From BP-133 sp040756995 (GTDB lineage: Bacteria; Actinomycetota; Acidimicrobiia; IMCC26256; BP-133), in the NCBI GenBank assembly GCA_040756995.1, contig JBFLYK010000078.1, positions 1 to 26,412 of the forward strand: DNA of 26,412 nt, given 5' to 3'. Positions 14,979 through 22,959 of this stretch are shown here, one piece after another. The first letter of the stretch is position 1. Every line of letters starts with the position of its first letter. The notes under the pieces are model-generated. The model was not told where the DNA came from and ran no database searches. It saw nothing but the letters and a program-made list of their open reading frames with translations. The translations under genes were made by a program, and so were the position numbers.

Positions 14979-15860
14979 ATGGCAGCCTTTCGACAGGACG
15001 CCCTCGCCGGCCAACTCACCGTCGACTGGAGCGAAGGAGAGCTGGCGGCGCTGGAGACGGTGGAGGACTTCCTCCCCGAGCAGGTCCGGGAAGGGACCGT
15101 GCTGCGGGCCACCGACGTCCACAAGCGCTTCGGCGGTGTCTACGCCCTGCGCGGGGCGTCGATCGAGGTGCCGGCGCACTCCTTCGTGGGCCTGATCGGT
15201 CCCAACGGCTCGGGCAAGTCGACGCTGTTCGACGTCCTGAACGGGTTCACCGCTCCCGACCAGGGGACCGTGGAGGCCTTCGGCCAGGACGTGACCCGCA
15301 AGCACGCCTGGGACCGGGCCAAGCTCGGCATGAGCCGCACCTTCCAGGCCAACCACATCGACCTCGACCTAACCGTCTTCGACAACCTGCTGGCCGGCGC
15401 CTACCTCAACGTGCGGGGCGGCGTCCTCGCCTCGGTGCTGGGGTTCCCGGCGGTGCGGGCCGACCAGCGGCGCGCCGCCGAGGTGGCCCGGGCCGTCGGC
15501 CGGCTCCTCGACCTCGAACCGGTGCTGGAGGTGCGGGCCGGGTCGCTCAACTTCGGGGCGCAGCGGCGCATCGAGATCGGCCGCAGCCTGATGAGCCGGC
15601 CGCGGCTGCTGCTGCTCGACGAGCCCAGCGCCGGGATGGACGCGGTGGAGGCCCAGCACCTGCTGATGCTGGTGAAGCGGCTGCAGACCGACCTCGGTCT
15701 CGCCGTGCTGCTCATCGAGCACTTCGTCCGCATGGTCCTCGACAACTGCGGTTGGGTCCACGCCATCGCCGCCGGCCAGGTCATCGCCGTCGGCCCGCCC
15801 GAGGTCGTGGCCGCCGATGAGGCCGTCCAGACCGCCTACCTGGGGGTGTCCGGTGCTTGA
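14979..15860 (+). CDS. livG: ABC transporter ATPase, LivG-like
   Basis: A 293-residue ATP-binding subunit. It has Walker A GPNGSGKST, a Q-loop region ending SRTFQ, the signature LNFGAQRR (a variant of LSxGQ), Walker B LLLLDEPSAGMD and the switch His in LLIEH. The long SRTFQANHIDLDLTVFDNLL insertion is typical of LivG. About 45 residues precede the ATPase fold, an acidic extension not usual for the family. AAGGAG lies upstream of ATG 14979. The stop overlaps the GTG start of the next ATPase gene by 8 bases. Confidence 0.93.
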   Translation: MAAFRQDALAGQLTVDWSEGELAALETVEDFLPEQVREGTVLRATDVHKRFGGVYALRGASIEVPAHSFVGLIGPNGSGKSTLFDVLNGFTAPDQGTVEAFGQDVTRKHAWDRAKLGMSRTFQANHIDLDLTVFDNLLAGAYLNVRGGVLASVLGFPAVRADQRRAAEVARAVGRLLDLEPVLEVRAGSLNFGAQRRIEIGRSLMSRPRLLLLDEPSAGMDAVEAQHLLMLVKRLQTDLGLAVLLIEHFVRMVLDNCGWVHAIAAGQVIAVGPPEVVAADEAVQTAYLGVSGA

Positions 15861-16560
15861 GCTCTACAACGTGTCGTCCGGCTACGGGCGCCTGCCCGTG
15901 CTGTTCGACATCAACTTCACCATCGCCGCCGGCGAGCTGGTCGCCGTGCTGGGACCCAACGGCGCAGGCAAGTCCACGCTGCTGAAGACGATCCTCGGCG
16001 TCGTCCCCGCCACCAAGGGGACCATCGTCTTCGAGCAGACCAGGGTGACCCACGAGCCACCCTCGGGCCGCTTCCTGCGGGGCATCGCCATGTCGCCCGA
16101 GGGCCGGCGGATCTTCATGAACCTGACCGTCAAGGAGAACCTCGTCACCGGCTCCTCCGGCGTGGCCAACGACGTCGTGGCCCGGCAGATGGAGCGGATC
16201 TTCGAACTCTTCCCTGTTCTCGGCCAACGCCAGGGGCAGCGCGCCGGTTCGCTGTCCGGCGGTGAGCAGCAGATGCTGGCCATCGGGCGGGCGCTGATCT
16301 CGGCGCCCCGGCTGCTGATGATCGACGAGCTCTCGATGGGTCTCGCTCCGCTGGTCGTGGCCGAGCTCTACGGGACGCTCCGCTCCCTGGCCGACGAGGG
16401 GCTGGGCATCGTCGTCGTCGACCAGTTCGCCTCGAAGATGCTCGCCGTCGCCGACCGGGCCTGCGTCATGGAGAAGGGCCGGATCGTCCTCGACGGCACG
16501 GGTGAAGAAAGCCAGGCCGAGCTGCTCGCCGGAGCGGCCGTCGGCCTCGACCGGAAGTAA
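15853..16560 (+). CDS. livF: ABC transporter ATPase, LivF-like
   Basis: A 235-residue second ATPase with Walker A GPNGAGKST, signature LSGGEQQMLAIGRAL, and Walker B LLMIDELSMGLAP (Glu-Leu where many have Glu-Pro, normal for LivF). The switch position reads VVVDQ, so a Gln replaces the usual His, which is also seen in LivF proteins. I chose GTG 15853 because it gives the standard start VLELYNVSSGYG and an 8-base overlap with the preceding gene. An ATG at 15817 would add residues translated out of frame from the upstream ATPase end. It completes the H-M-G-F set. Confidence 0.93.
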   Translation: MLELYNVSSGYGRLPVLFDINFTIAAGELVAVLGPNGAGKSTLLKTILGVVPATKGTIVFEQTRVTHEPPSGRFLRGIAMSPEGRRIFMNLTVKENLVTGSSGVANDVVARQMERIFELFPVLGQRQGQRAGSLSGGEQQMLAIGRALISAPRLLMIDELSMGLAPLVVAELYGTLRSLADEGLGIVVVDQFASKMLAVADRACVMEKGRIVLDGTGEESQAELLAGAAVGLDRK

Positions 16561-16609
16561 CCGTGACATTCAGCCGGCACACCGCATCGAACCAATGGGG
16601 GTACCAGCA

Positions 16610-17899
16610 GTGAACCGACACCGCCGCTTCGCCCGATGGATCACCGGAGCAACGATGGCCGCCGCAGTCGCCGGACTGGCGGTGCCCGCCCAGGCCGACG
16701 AGCTCGAGGACCTGGCCCTCGGGCAGGCCTGGCGCGGCTGGTCCGACGCCCGCCTGGTCGTGCCGTCCGCCGGGCTGCCCTACGAACTCAACCCGACGCC
16801 GACCGCCTTCTCCCGCAGCTACATCGACGCCGTCCCTGGCCGGTCGTCGGCCTTCGCCAGCTTCTACTACGGCGACGAGATCATCGAGGAGGGCGTCTTC
16901 GAGATCGGGCCCGGGGGCGGATTCCAGAACCCGACGCTGACCCGGTGCAACAACCCCGACGCCGGTCGCGGCACTTCGGGCAAGGTCGAGATGGGCGGCG
17001 GTGGAGTGGGCCGCAAAGCGGTCACCGACTGCACGTCCCGGCTGAAGGCCCACGGCACCAGCAACACCGGTCCGCTCGTCACCGAGCAGCTCTCGATCAG
17101 TGACGGCTTCACGGATGCCTCCTCGATCACCTCACCCGGCCGCATCGTCGGCGAGGCCACCGCCCGCCTGGTGGGCGTCGATGTCGGCGACCTTCACATC
17201 GGCGCGGTCGAGAGCTGGGTCAAGGTCGACTACCCGATCGACGGTGAGCCGATCGTGTCGTACAAGGTGTCGGCGCTCAACATCTCCTCGGGCAAGACGT
17301 CTGCGCTCGACGCCGGCAACAAGTCGTTCACGCTCGGCGGGAGCGCCATTCCGGCCAGCCAGGTCGTCGACCAGTTCAACTCGCAGGCCAACCAGATGGG
17401 CGCCAAGGCCGCTCCGGACAAGCAGACGTGGGAGGTCGACGTCCTGGCGCCCAAGGTCTACAAGCCGGGCGAAACGCCGGGTCGGGCCTTCGGCGACTTC
17501 AGCATCATCAACCCGAGGGAAATCGCCGTGTGGGCACCGGTGGTGAGGGTGCGCACGAACAACTACTGGTGCTGCAAGAACGCCGGCGGCGAGAACACCG
17601 GCTTCTACCTCGGTTGGGCCCGGACCCGGAACTACATCGACTCCTCGGCCAACAGCGTGAACGTCATCGACACGCCGCCGAACCCGAACGAGACCGGCGG
17701 CGCCATCGCTCCACCCAGCCCGACCGGCGCCGCCCGGGGCACGCCGTCCGCGATCCCTGCGCCGGCGGCGGCACGGCCGGCGGACCGCTTGGACGTCCGT
17801 CTTCCGGCGACGCACCGGCAGACCGGTCCGGGGGAGGGGGCGTTGACCCTCCGGGGGGCGCCGAACCGGTTGACGTCCGTCGCCACAGGGGTCCGGTGA
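16610..17899 (+). CDS. Secreted protein of unknown function
   Basis: About 429 residues. I chose GTG 16610, which has GGGGGT at good spacing; ATG 16595 just before it is the alternative. The N-terminus is a Sec signal, Arg-rich then hydrophobic, with a probable cleavage AQA|DE after residue 29. The mature part is rich in Gly, Ser and beta-type stretches, with few cysteines: one in LTRCNNP, one in VTDCTSR and an adjacent pair in NYWCCKNAG, which could form disulfides. The last 70 or so residues are Pro/Ala/Arg-rich and look disordered. I do not recognise a family. It follows LivF by 49 bases and precedes a small membrane protein by 6 bases, so it is co-transcribed with an envelope gene set. 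Confidence 0.8.
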   Translation: MNRHRRFARWITGATMAAAVAGLAVPAQADELEDLALGQAWRGWSDARLVVPSAGLPYELNPTPTAFSRSYIDAVPGRSSAFASFYYGDEIIEEGVFEIGPGGGFQNPTLTRCNNPDAGRGTSGKVEMGGGGVGRKAVTDCTSRLKAHGTSNTGPLVTEQLSISDGFTDASSITSPGRIVGEATARLVGVDVGDLHIGAVESWVKVDYPIDGEPIVSYKVSALNISSGKTSALDAGNKSFTLGGSAIPASQVVDQFNSQANQMGAKAAPDKQTWEVDVLAPKVYKPGETPGRAFGDFSIINPREIAVWAPVVRVRTNNYWCCKNAGGENTGFYLGWARTRNYIDSSANSVNVIDTPPNPNETGGAIAPPSPTGAARGTPSAIPAPAAARPADRLDVRLPATHRQTGPGEGALTLRGAPNRLTSVATGVR

Positions 17900-17905
17900 T
17901 CGACG

Positions 17906-18334
17906 ATGGCGAGCCCTGCCCCGCTTCCCGCCCACGTCGCCGAGCTGCCCGAAGCCGGGAAGAAGGGTCTGGCCCTGCCGGCCCTTCCCCCCCGGCTGCT
18001 GCTCGGGAGCGCCCTCGTCGTCGCCGGTCTCGTCAGCGTCCTCATCGCCTGGGGTCAGGTGAAGGACATCGACAATCCGGCCGCCCAGATCCCCTATCTG
18101 GCCAGCGGCGGGCTGATCGGCGTCGGCCTCATGGCGGTCGGTGCCGCGCTCCTCGGAGGCGGCGGCGCGGCCGCCCCGGCCGCCCCGAGCGACGACGTCG
18201 TGGCCCGCATCGAGCAGATGGCCGACAACATCGACTGGCTGGCCGACACGGTCGAGCAGATCGCCGTCCACCTCAACCGTCAGGCCGCGTCGTCCGAGGC
18301 CGCTCAAGCCGATTCCGTTTCCGTGCGGAGCTGA
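17906..18334 (+). CDS. Small two-TM membrane protein, unknown
   Basis: A 142-residue protein with a cytoplasm-like N-terminus rich in Pro/Ala/Leu, membrane helix 1 (about 31-49), a short loop DIDNPAAQ, membrane helix 2 (about 63-84), a Gly/Ala/Pro hinge, and an amphipathic C-terminal helix (95-124, DDVVARIEQMADNIDWLADTVEQIAVHLN spacing) that could form a coiled coil. No known family is recognised. It lies 6 bases from both neighbours, between the secreted protein and the ABC ATPase, so it could be an accessory of the transporter. The ribosome site is weak, in keeping with translational coupling. Confidence 0.78.
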   Translation: MASPAPLPAHVAELPEAGKKGLALPALPPRLLLGSALVVAGLVSVLIAWGQVKDIDNPAAQIPYLASGGLIGVGLMAVGAALLGGGGAAAPAAPSDDVVARIEQMADNIDWLADTVEQIAVHLNRQAASSEAAQADSVSVRS

Positions 18335-18339
18335 GGGTG

Positions 18340-19326
18340 ATGCCGGTGACCGACACCGCGGTCATGCCCGTCTCCCGCCCGGCCGGTGCCGCGCCCCGGC
18401 CCGTCCGCCTGGCCGTCGAGGGGTTGCGGAAGTCGTACGGCAAGCGGGAGGCGGTCAAGGGCGTGTCGTTCGCCCTCACCGACGGGGTCACCGGGCTGCT
18501 CGGGCCGAACGGCGCCGGCAAGAGCACGATCATCAAGTGCGTCACCGGCATCCTCAACTGGGATGCCGGTGACATCGTCATCGACGGCGTCGACGCCGCC
18601 GAGCGGCCCCGGGCCGCCCGGGCCCGTGTCGGGTACATGCCGGAGCGGGCCAGCTTCCCGCCCGAGATGACCGTGCGGGCCTACCTCGGCTACGCCGCCC
18701 GGATGAAGGGCGTCGGCCGGCGGGACGTCGACGAGGCCGTGGACACGGTGCTCCGCCAGATCGATCTCGAGCACATGGCCGAGCGTGTCATCGGCAACCT
18801 GTCCAAGGGCTACCGGCAGCGGGTGGGGATGGCGCAGGCGGTCATCGGGTCGCCGCCCGTCCTCATCCTCGACGAACCGATGGCCGGGCTCGACCCCCTC
18901 AACGTCTGGGACATCCGTGACGTCCTGTGGGAGTACGGCCGGGAACACCTCGTGCTGTTTTCCACCCACGTTCTGCCCGAGGCCCGGGTGCTGTGCGAGC
19001 GGATCATGGTGATCGCCGCCGGCCTCCTGGCCTTCGACGGCACGCTGGTCGAGGCGGAGCTCGAGCGGGCGGTGACGCGGCGGTGGCGGCTGGGCGTGTC
19101 GGGCCCGCCGCCCGACCGCCTGCGGGCCGCGGTGACCGCGGCCGGCGCCACCGTCCTCCACTCCACGAGCAACGGCACGAGCACGAGCCTCGTCGTCGAC
19201 GCCGGCTCCCCGGCGGTCGTCGACGCCCTGGCCCGGACGGTGCTGGCCGAAGGGTGGTCGCTGGCCCACCTCGAGCCGATGACCGACCTCATCGACAGCG
19301 CCTTCCGGCAGGCGGGTCTGCGATGA
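18340..19326 (+). CDS. ABC transporter ATPase (GldA/NosF/CcmA-like)
   Basis: About 328 residues, with Walker A GPNGAGKST at 55-63, signature LSKGYRQRVGMAQA, Walker B VLILDEPMAGLD and H-loop STH. The C-terminal hundred residues form an extra regulatory-type domain common in ABC-2 ATPases. The LSKGYRQRVG form is typical of gliding-type (GldA) and NosF ATPases. ATG 18340 follows GGAG; a GTG immediately before it is possible. The TGA overlaps the ATG of the permease fusion (ATGA), so it is the dedicated ATPase of that protein. Confidence 0.93.
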   Translation: MPVTDTAVMPVSRPAGAAPRPVRLAVEGLRKSYGKREAVKGVSFALTDGVTGLLGPNGAGKSTIIKCVTGILNWDAGDIVIDGVDAAERPRAARARVGYMPERASFPPEMTVRAYLGYAARMKGVGRRDVDEAVDTVLRQIDLEHMAERVIGNLSKGYRQRVGMAQAVIGSPPVLILDEPMAGLDPLNVWDIRDVLWEYGREHLVLFSTHVLPEARVLCERIMVIAAGLLAFDGTLVEAELERAVTRRWRLGVSGPPPDRLRAAVTAAGATVLHSTSNGTSTSLVVDAGSPAVVDALARTVLAEGWSLAHLEPMTDLIDSAFRQAGLR

Positions 19327-21374
19327 TCGTCTTCCGCCGGGAGCTCCGCACGCTGGTGACGTCGCCACAGGCGTGGGCCATCGCCACCGCCTACCTGCTG
19401 ATCTCCGGGCTCTTCTTCGTGGCGCTGCTCTTCTCCCGGCCCTACGCCGACCTCGAGCGCTACTACTCCAACATCGAGACGACGCTCATCGTCGTCGCCC
19501 CGATCATGGCCATGCGGTCCTTCGCCGAGGAACGCCGCACGGGGGCGCTCGACATCACGCTCTCGTGGCCCGTCTCCCGCTGGACGCTGGTGACCGGCAA
19601 GTGGGTGGCCAACACCGTCTTCACCTGGGCCATGGTGTCGATCGCCTGGCTGTACATCGCCCTGCTGCAGTCGCTCGGGCGGGTGGAGCTCGGCAACGCC
19701 GCCGCCGGCTGGATGGGCCTCCTGGCGTTGACGGCCATGTTCGGTGCCCTCGCCCTGGCCATCTCGGCCCGGTCGGCCTCCCCGACGTCGGCCGCCTTCG
19801 TCGGCTTCGGCGTGCTGCTCGGCCTGTGGATTCTCGACTTCGTGCCGGGATGGCTCGGCGGCCGCTTCGACGGCATCGTCTCGTTCCTGGCGCCGACGAC
19901 GCACATCGAGAACAGCGGCCGCGGGATCCTCGACGCCGGCGACGGCCTCTACTTCCTGATGGGCACGGTGTTCGGCCTCACCCTGGCCGGCGTGGCGCTG
20001 GCCGAGCCGGGGCGACGGAGCTGGCGTCGCTTCGTCGATCCGCGGCGGGCCGGGGCGCTGCTCGGCCTCGCTCTGGTGCTCGGAACCGGCGTCGGTTCGG
20101 CGCAGGCCCGCGGCCAGATCGACCTCACACCCGAGAAGCGCTTCAGCCTCACCACCCAGTCCCGCGCGGTGCTGGCGCAGGTGAAGGCGCCCATCCACGT
20201 GATCGGGTTCACCCAGCCGGGATCGGCCCAGCAGGTGGAGATGCGATCGCTGCTCCGCCGCTACCAGCTGGCCAAGCGCGACTTCACATTCGAGTTCATC
20301 GATCCCGACGCCCAACCGGGCAAGGTGAAGGAACTCGGGGCCGGCTCCTACGGCGAGATGCTGCTCCGGGTGGGCGACAACCGAGACTTCGTCAACGAGA
20401 TCTCCGAGGTCGACCTCACGAGCGCCATCCAGCGCCTGTCCCGGGCGGAGCCGCCGGTGGCCTGCTTCACGGTCGGGCACGGCGAGCGGGACATCGCCGA
20501 CCAGCGGGCGGACGGCTATCAGAACTTCGCCACCCGCCTGAAGCGGCTCGGGTACGAGACGAAGTCGCTGGCGATCGGCGCCGAGGGTGGCGCGGCCCGG
20601 CTGGCGACGTGCAAGGTCGTGATCCTGGCCGGGCCCCGGGCGCCGTTCCTCCCCGAGGAGCTGAGCCGGCTGCAGGACTTCGCCAAGGCCCAGGGCCGAC
20701 TCGTGGTGCTGGCCGATTCGGCCGTGCTGGGCGCGGCGCCCGAGGTCATCGGCCAGCTCAACGACCTCGTGCGACCCTGGGGGCTGGCCCTGCGGCCGTC
20801 GGTCATCCGCGACCGCAGCTCGCTCATCAACGACCCGGCCTCGGTGCTGATCTTCAAGTACCCCTCGCAGAGCCCGGTGACCGCCGACCTCAAGGCGCAG
20901 ACGATCCCCACGCTTCTCGTCGGCGCCCTGCCGGTCGAGTCGGTCGGTGTCGGGCCGGAGAAGGCCGACGGCGCCTGGCTCACGGCGCTCCTGCAGACCA
21001 GCACGCAGAGTTCGACGGCCGACGGAGCGAAGGGTCCGTTCGTGGCCGGAGCGCTGACGGACTGGAGCCGGGTCGACCAGTCGGCCGTGGGCCCGGAGCT
21101 GTCGCGGACCCGGATCGGAGTGGTCGGCTCGGCCGACGTCGCCTCCAACACCTTCCTCGGCCGGTTCGGGAATTCGAAATTCGCCAGCCAGCTGGTCTCG
21201 TGGGTGGCGATCGAGAACGACATCATCGCCGCGTCCCGGAATCCGGGCGGCCCGGCCAAGCTGGCGTTGACGCAGGACGACCGTGGCCGGCTGATCCGTA
21301 GCGCCATCGTCGCTCCCGGCGGCGTCACGGCGGTCGCCTTCGTGCTGACCCTGCTCCGGCTCCGCCGGCGATGA
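19323..21374 (+). CDS. ABC permease fused to GldG-like auxiliary domain
   Basis: 683 residues. The first 235 or so are an ABC-2 permease of GldF/NosY type, with about six helices and the segment PIMAMRSFAEERRTGALDITLSWPVSR. A further hydrophobic segment leads into a large extracytoplasmic domain of the GldG kind: DLTPEKRFSLT, then FIDPDA, EVDLTSAIQRL, and VGHGERD (GHGE at 385-388). A last helix precedes LRLRRR at the C-terminus. In Bacteroidota these parts are separate GldF and GldG proteins; here they are one chain. The GldG-like part is a substrate-binding or scaffolding region of unknown ligand. Start and stop both overlap neighbours by four bases, so this is a tightly coupled operon. Confidence 0.9.
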   Translation: MIVFRRELRTLVTSPQAWAIATAYLLISGLFFVALLFSRPYADLERYYSNIETTLIVVAPIMAMRSFAEERRTGALDITLSWPVSRWTLVTGKWVANTVFTWAMVSIAWLYIALLQSLGRVELGNAAAGWMGLLALTAMFGALALAISARSASPTSAAFVGFGVLLGLWILDFVPGWLGGRFDGIVSFLAPTTHIENSGRGILDAGDGLYFLMGTVFGLTLAGVALAEPGRRSWRRFVDPRRAGALLGLALVLGTGVGSAQARGQIDLTPEKRFSLTTQSRAVLAQVKAPIHVIGFTQPGSAQQVEMRSLLRRYQLAKRDFTFEFIDPDAQPGKVKELGAGSYGEMLLRVGDNRDFVNEISEVDLTSAIQRLSRAEPPVACFTVGHGERDIADQRADGYQNFATRLKRLGYETKSLAIGAEGGAARLATCKVVILAGPRAPFLPEELSRLQDFAKAQGRLVVLADSAVLGAAPEVIGQLNDLVRPWGLALRPSVIRDRSSLINDPASVLIFKYPSQSPVTADLKAQTIPTLLVGALPVESVGVGPEKADGAWLTALLQTSTQSSTADGAKGPFVAGALTDWSRVDQSAVGPELSRTRIGVVGSADVASNTFLGRFGNSKFASQLVSWVAIENDIIAASRNPGGPAKLALTQDDRGRLIRSAIVAPGGVTAVAFVLTLLRLRRR

Positions 21375-22024
21375 AACGGCTCGGGGTGCTTCTGGTGGTG
21401 GCCCTCGCCGGAGGGTGCACGCCGGTCGACGTCGTGAAGCCCTACCGGGAGCTGGCCGCCCAGCGGGCCGAGGACGCCACCGCCACCTGGCCGATGTTCC
21501 CGGTGCCCCTCGAGGACATCTACCGGATTCTCGCCACCGGCGAGGGCCGGCAGGTCGAGGTGCAGCGGAGCACCGCCGGTCTGTGGCAGCCGGGGACGGG
21601 CGCCGTGGCGGCGGCCGGCGCCCTCATGTCGGCGGCGCAGGACCGCCTGATCCCCATGCCCGCCTACCGGCGGCTCGAGGTCGACCCGTCGGCCGATCCG
21701 GCCTTCGGCTTCGGTGGAACGGACGTGACCCTCACGGTCGAGACCCACACCGCGCAGCGCCTGACGATCCGATTCGGCGGACCCAGCCCGACCGGTGGCG
21801 GCTACTACGTGCGGCGCGACGGCGATCCCGCCGTCTACGTCGTGGCCCAGCAGGTCTTCGACGACGTGCGCTCGCTGCTCACCGGAACCGAGGTCGTCCG
21901 GCCCGACGACCCCCGGGTCGAAAAGGCGCTGGCCGAGAGCATTCAGAACGAGGATCCGGAGGAGGTGACGAATCCGTGGCTCGGTCAGATCCTCGAAGGA
22001 GGAAGCCCGTCTGCGGCGCGCTGA
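21371..22024 (+). CDS. DUF4340-like lipoprotein
   Basis: A 217-residue lipoprotein with signal MKRLGVLLVVALAGGC and Cys16. The mature part has a repeated beta pattern with a LTVETHTAQRLTIRFGGPSPTGGGYYVRRDGDPAVYVV core (shown in pieces: LTVETHTAQRLTIRFGG and YYVRRDGDPAVYVV), ending in a helix. This resembles DUF4340 proteins, which commonly sit next to GldF/GldG-type ABC genes. It overlaps the permease gene by four bases. I infer that it works with the GldG-like domain at the outer membrane face. Family assignment is by pattern and neighbourhood. Confidence 0.78.
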   Translation: MKRLGVLLVVALAGGCTPVDVVKPYRELAAQRAEDATATWPMFPVPLEDIYRILATGEGRQVEVQRSTAGLWQPGTGAVAAAGALMSAAQDRLIPMPAYRRLEVDPSADPAFGFGGTDVTLTVETHTAQRLTIRFGGPSPTGGGYYVRRDGDPAVYVVAQQVFDDVRSLLTGTEVVRPDDPRVEKALAESIQNEDPEEVTNPWLGQILEGGSPSAAR

Positions 22025-22959
22025 TCCCGCTGCTGGTGGTGGCACTGGCGGCGGCGGGCTGTTCGGACAAGCGCAGCCGGCCGCCGGCCGTGGCCGCCGA
22101 CGTCAACGGGGCCACGGTCTCGTCGGAGGACGTCGAGCGGCTCACCGCGCAGTACATCAGCGCCTCGTCCAAGGTCGAGGGAAGAACCCGCTCCGACGGC
22201 GCGCCCCTCGAGCCGCTGGACAGGAAGGTCGGCCGCCGTTACGTCCTGGAGTACCTGATCCGCCTGACGCTGCTCAAGCAGCTGGCCGCCGACCACGGCG
22301 TCCCGCTGGAGTCGGGCGGCCTGCTCGACAAGGCGCTGGGCGTGGCCCCGGATTCGGAGTTCAGCCACAGCGCCTACACCCGGGAGGACCTCCGCAACGG
22401 CCTGATGGCCGGCGACGTCTCCAAGAAGCTGGCCGAGAAGCTCTTCCCCGACGTCGCCGTCTCCGAGAGCGACATGGAGAAGCACTGGGAGACGGTCAAG
22501 GACCGGTTCAAGGCCGGTTGGTCGTCGACGGTCCGGGCGGCCTACCTGCCGACGAGGGCGGCGGCCGACGAGCTGCGAACGAAGGTGGGGGCGGGGGCGC
22601 CGTTCGACGAGACCGCCACCGGTCTCGGGGCGACCAAGGCCGGCAGCATGGGCCGGGTCACCGCCGGCACCGAGGAACTCTCCCTCGAGCTCCGCAACGT
22701 GATCGGAACGCTGCAGCCCGGACAGCTGAGCCTGCCGGTCCAGGTGGCCGACGGCTATCTGGTGTTCCTCTGCGAGGAGCGCCAGGACACCGCGGAGCGC
22801 ACCTTCGCCGACGTGCGGGAGCAGGTGCGGGCCGCGGTCGCCGACCAGAAGCGCCAGCGGCTCTTCGCCGACTGGCTCGACGAACGGGAGAAGAAGGCCG
22901 CGGTCAAGGTCGCCTCGTTCTACGGCAAGTGGAACAAGCAGCGGGGGTCGGTGAATTGA
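21976..22959 (+). CDS. Parvulin-like (PpiC/SurA) lipoprotein foldase
   Basis: About 327 residues from GTG 21976, which has the strong ribosome site GGAGGAGGT and overlaps the DUF4340-like gene by 49 bases. The N-terminus RRRKPVCGALIPLLVVALAAAGC is a lipoprotein signal with Cys29 in the lipobox. A SurA-like N-terminal region (VAADVNGATVSSEDVERL, then long helices) precedes a parvulin-like domain (about 175-270): AAADELRTKVGAGAPFDETA, then SMGRV, LQPGQLSLPVQVADGYLVFLCEER. It would help fold exported proteins. Parvulin active-site residues cannot be confirmed by eye, so a chaperone without isomerase activity is possible. Confidence 0.85.
   Translation: MARSDPRRRKPVCGALIPLLVVALAAAGCSDKRSRPPAVAADVNGATVSSEDVERLTAQYISASSKVEGRTRSDGAPLEPLDRKVGRRYVLEYLIRLTLLKQLAADHGVPLESGGLLDKALGVAPDSEFSHSAYTREDLRNGLMAGDVSKKLAEKLFPDVAVSESDMEKHWETVKDRFKAGWSSTVRAAYLPTRAAADELRTKVGAGAPFDETATGLGATKAGSMGRVTAGTEELSLELRNVIGTLQPGQLSLPVQVADGYLVFLCEERQDTAERTFADVREQVRAAVADQKRQRLFADWLDEREKKAAVKVASFYGKWNKQRGSVN

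Noticed and set aside
17428..18339. Long N-terminal extension of the ABC ATPase frame back to 17428
   Set aside because: The upstream part is out of frame with the secreted protein and the two-TM protein and has shadow composition; the ATG at 18340 has GGAG upstream and gives the normal length.
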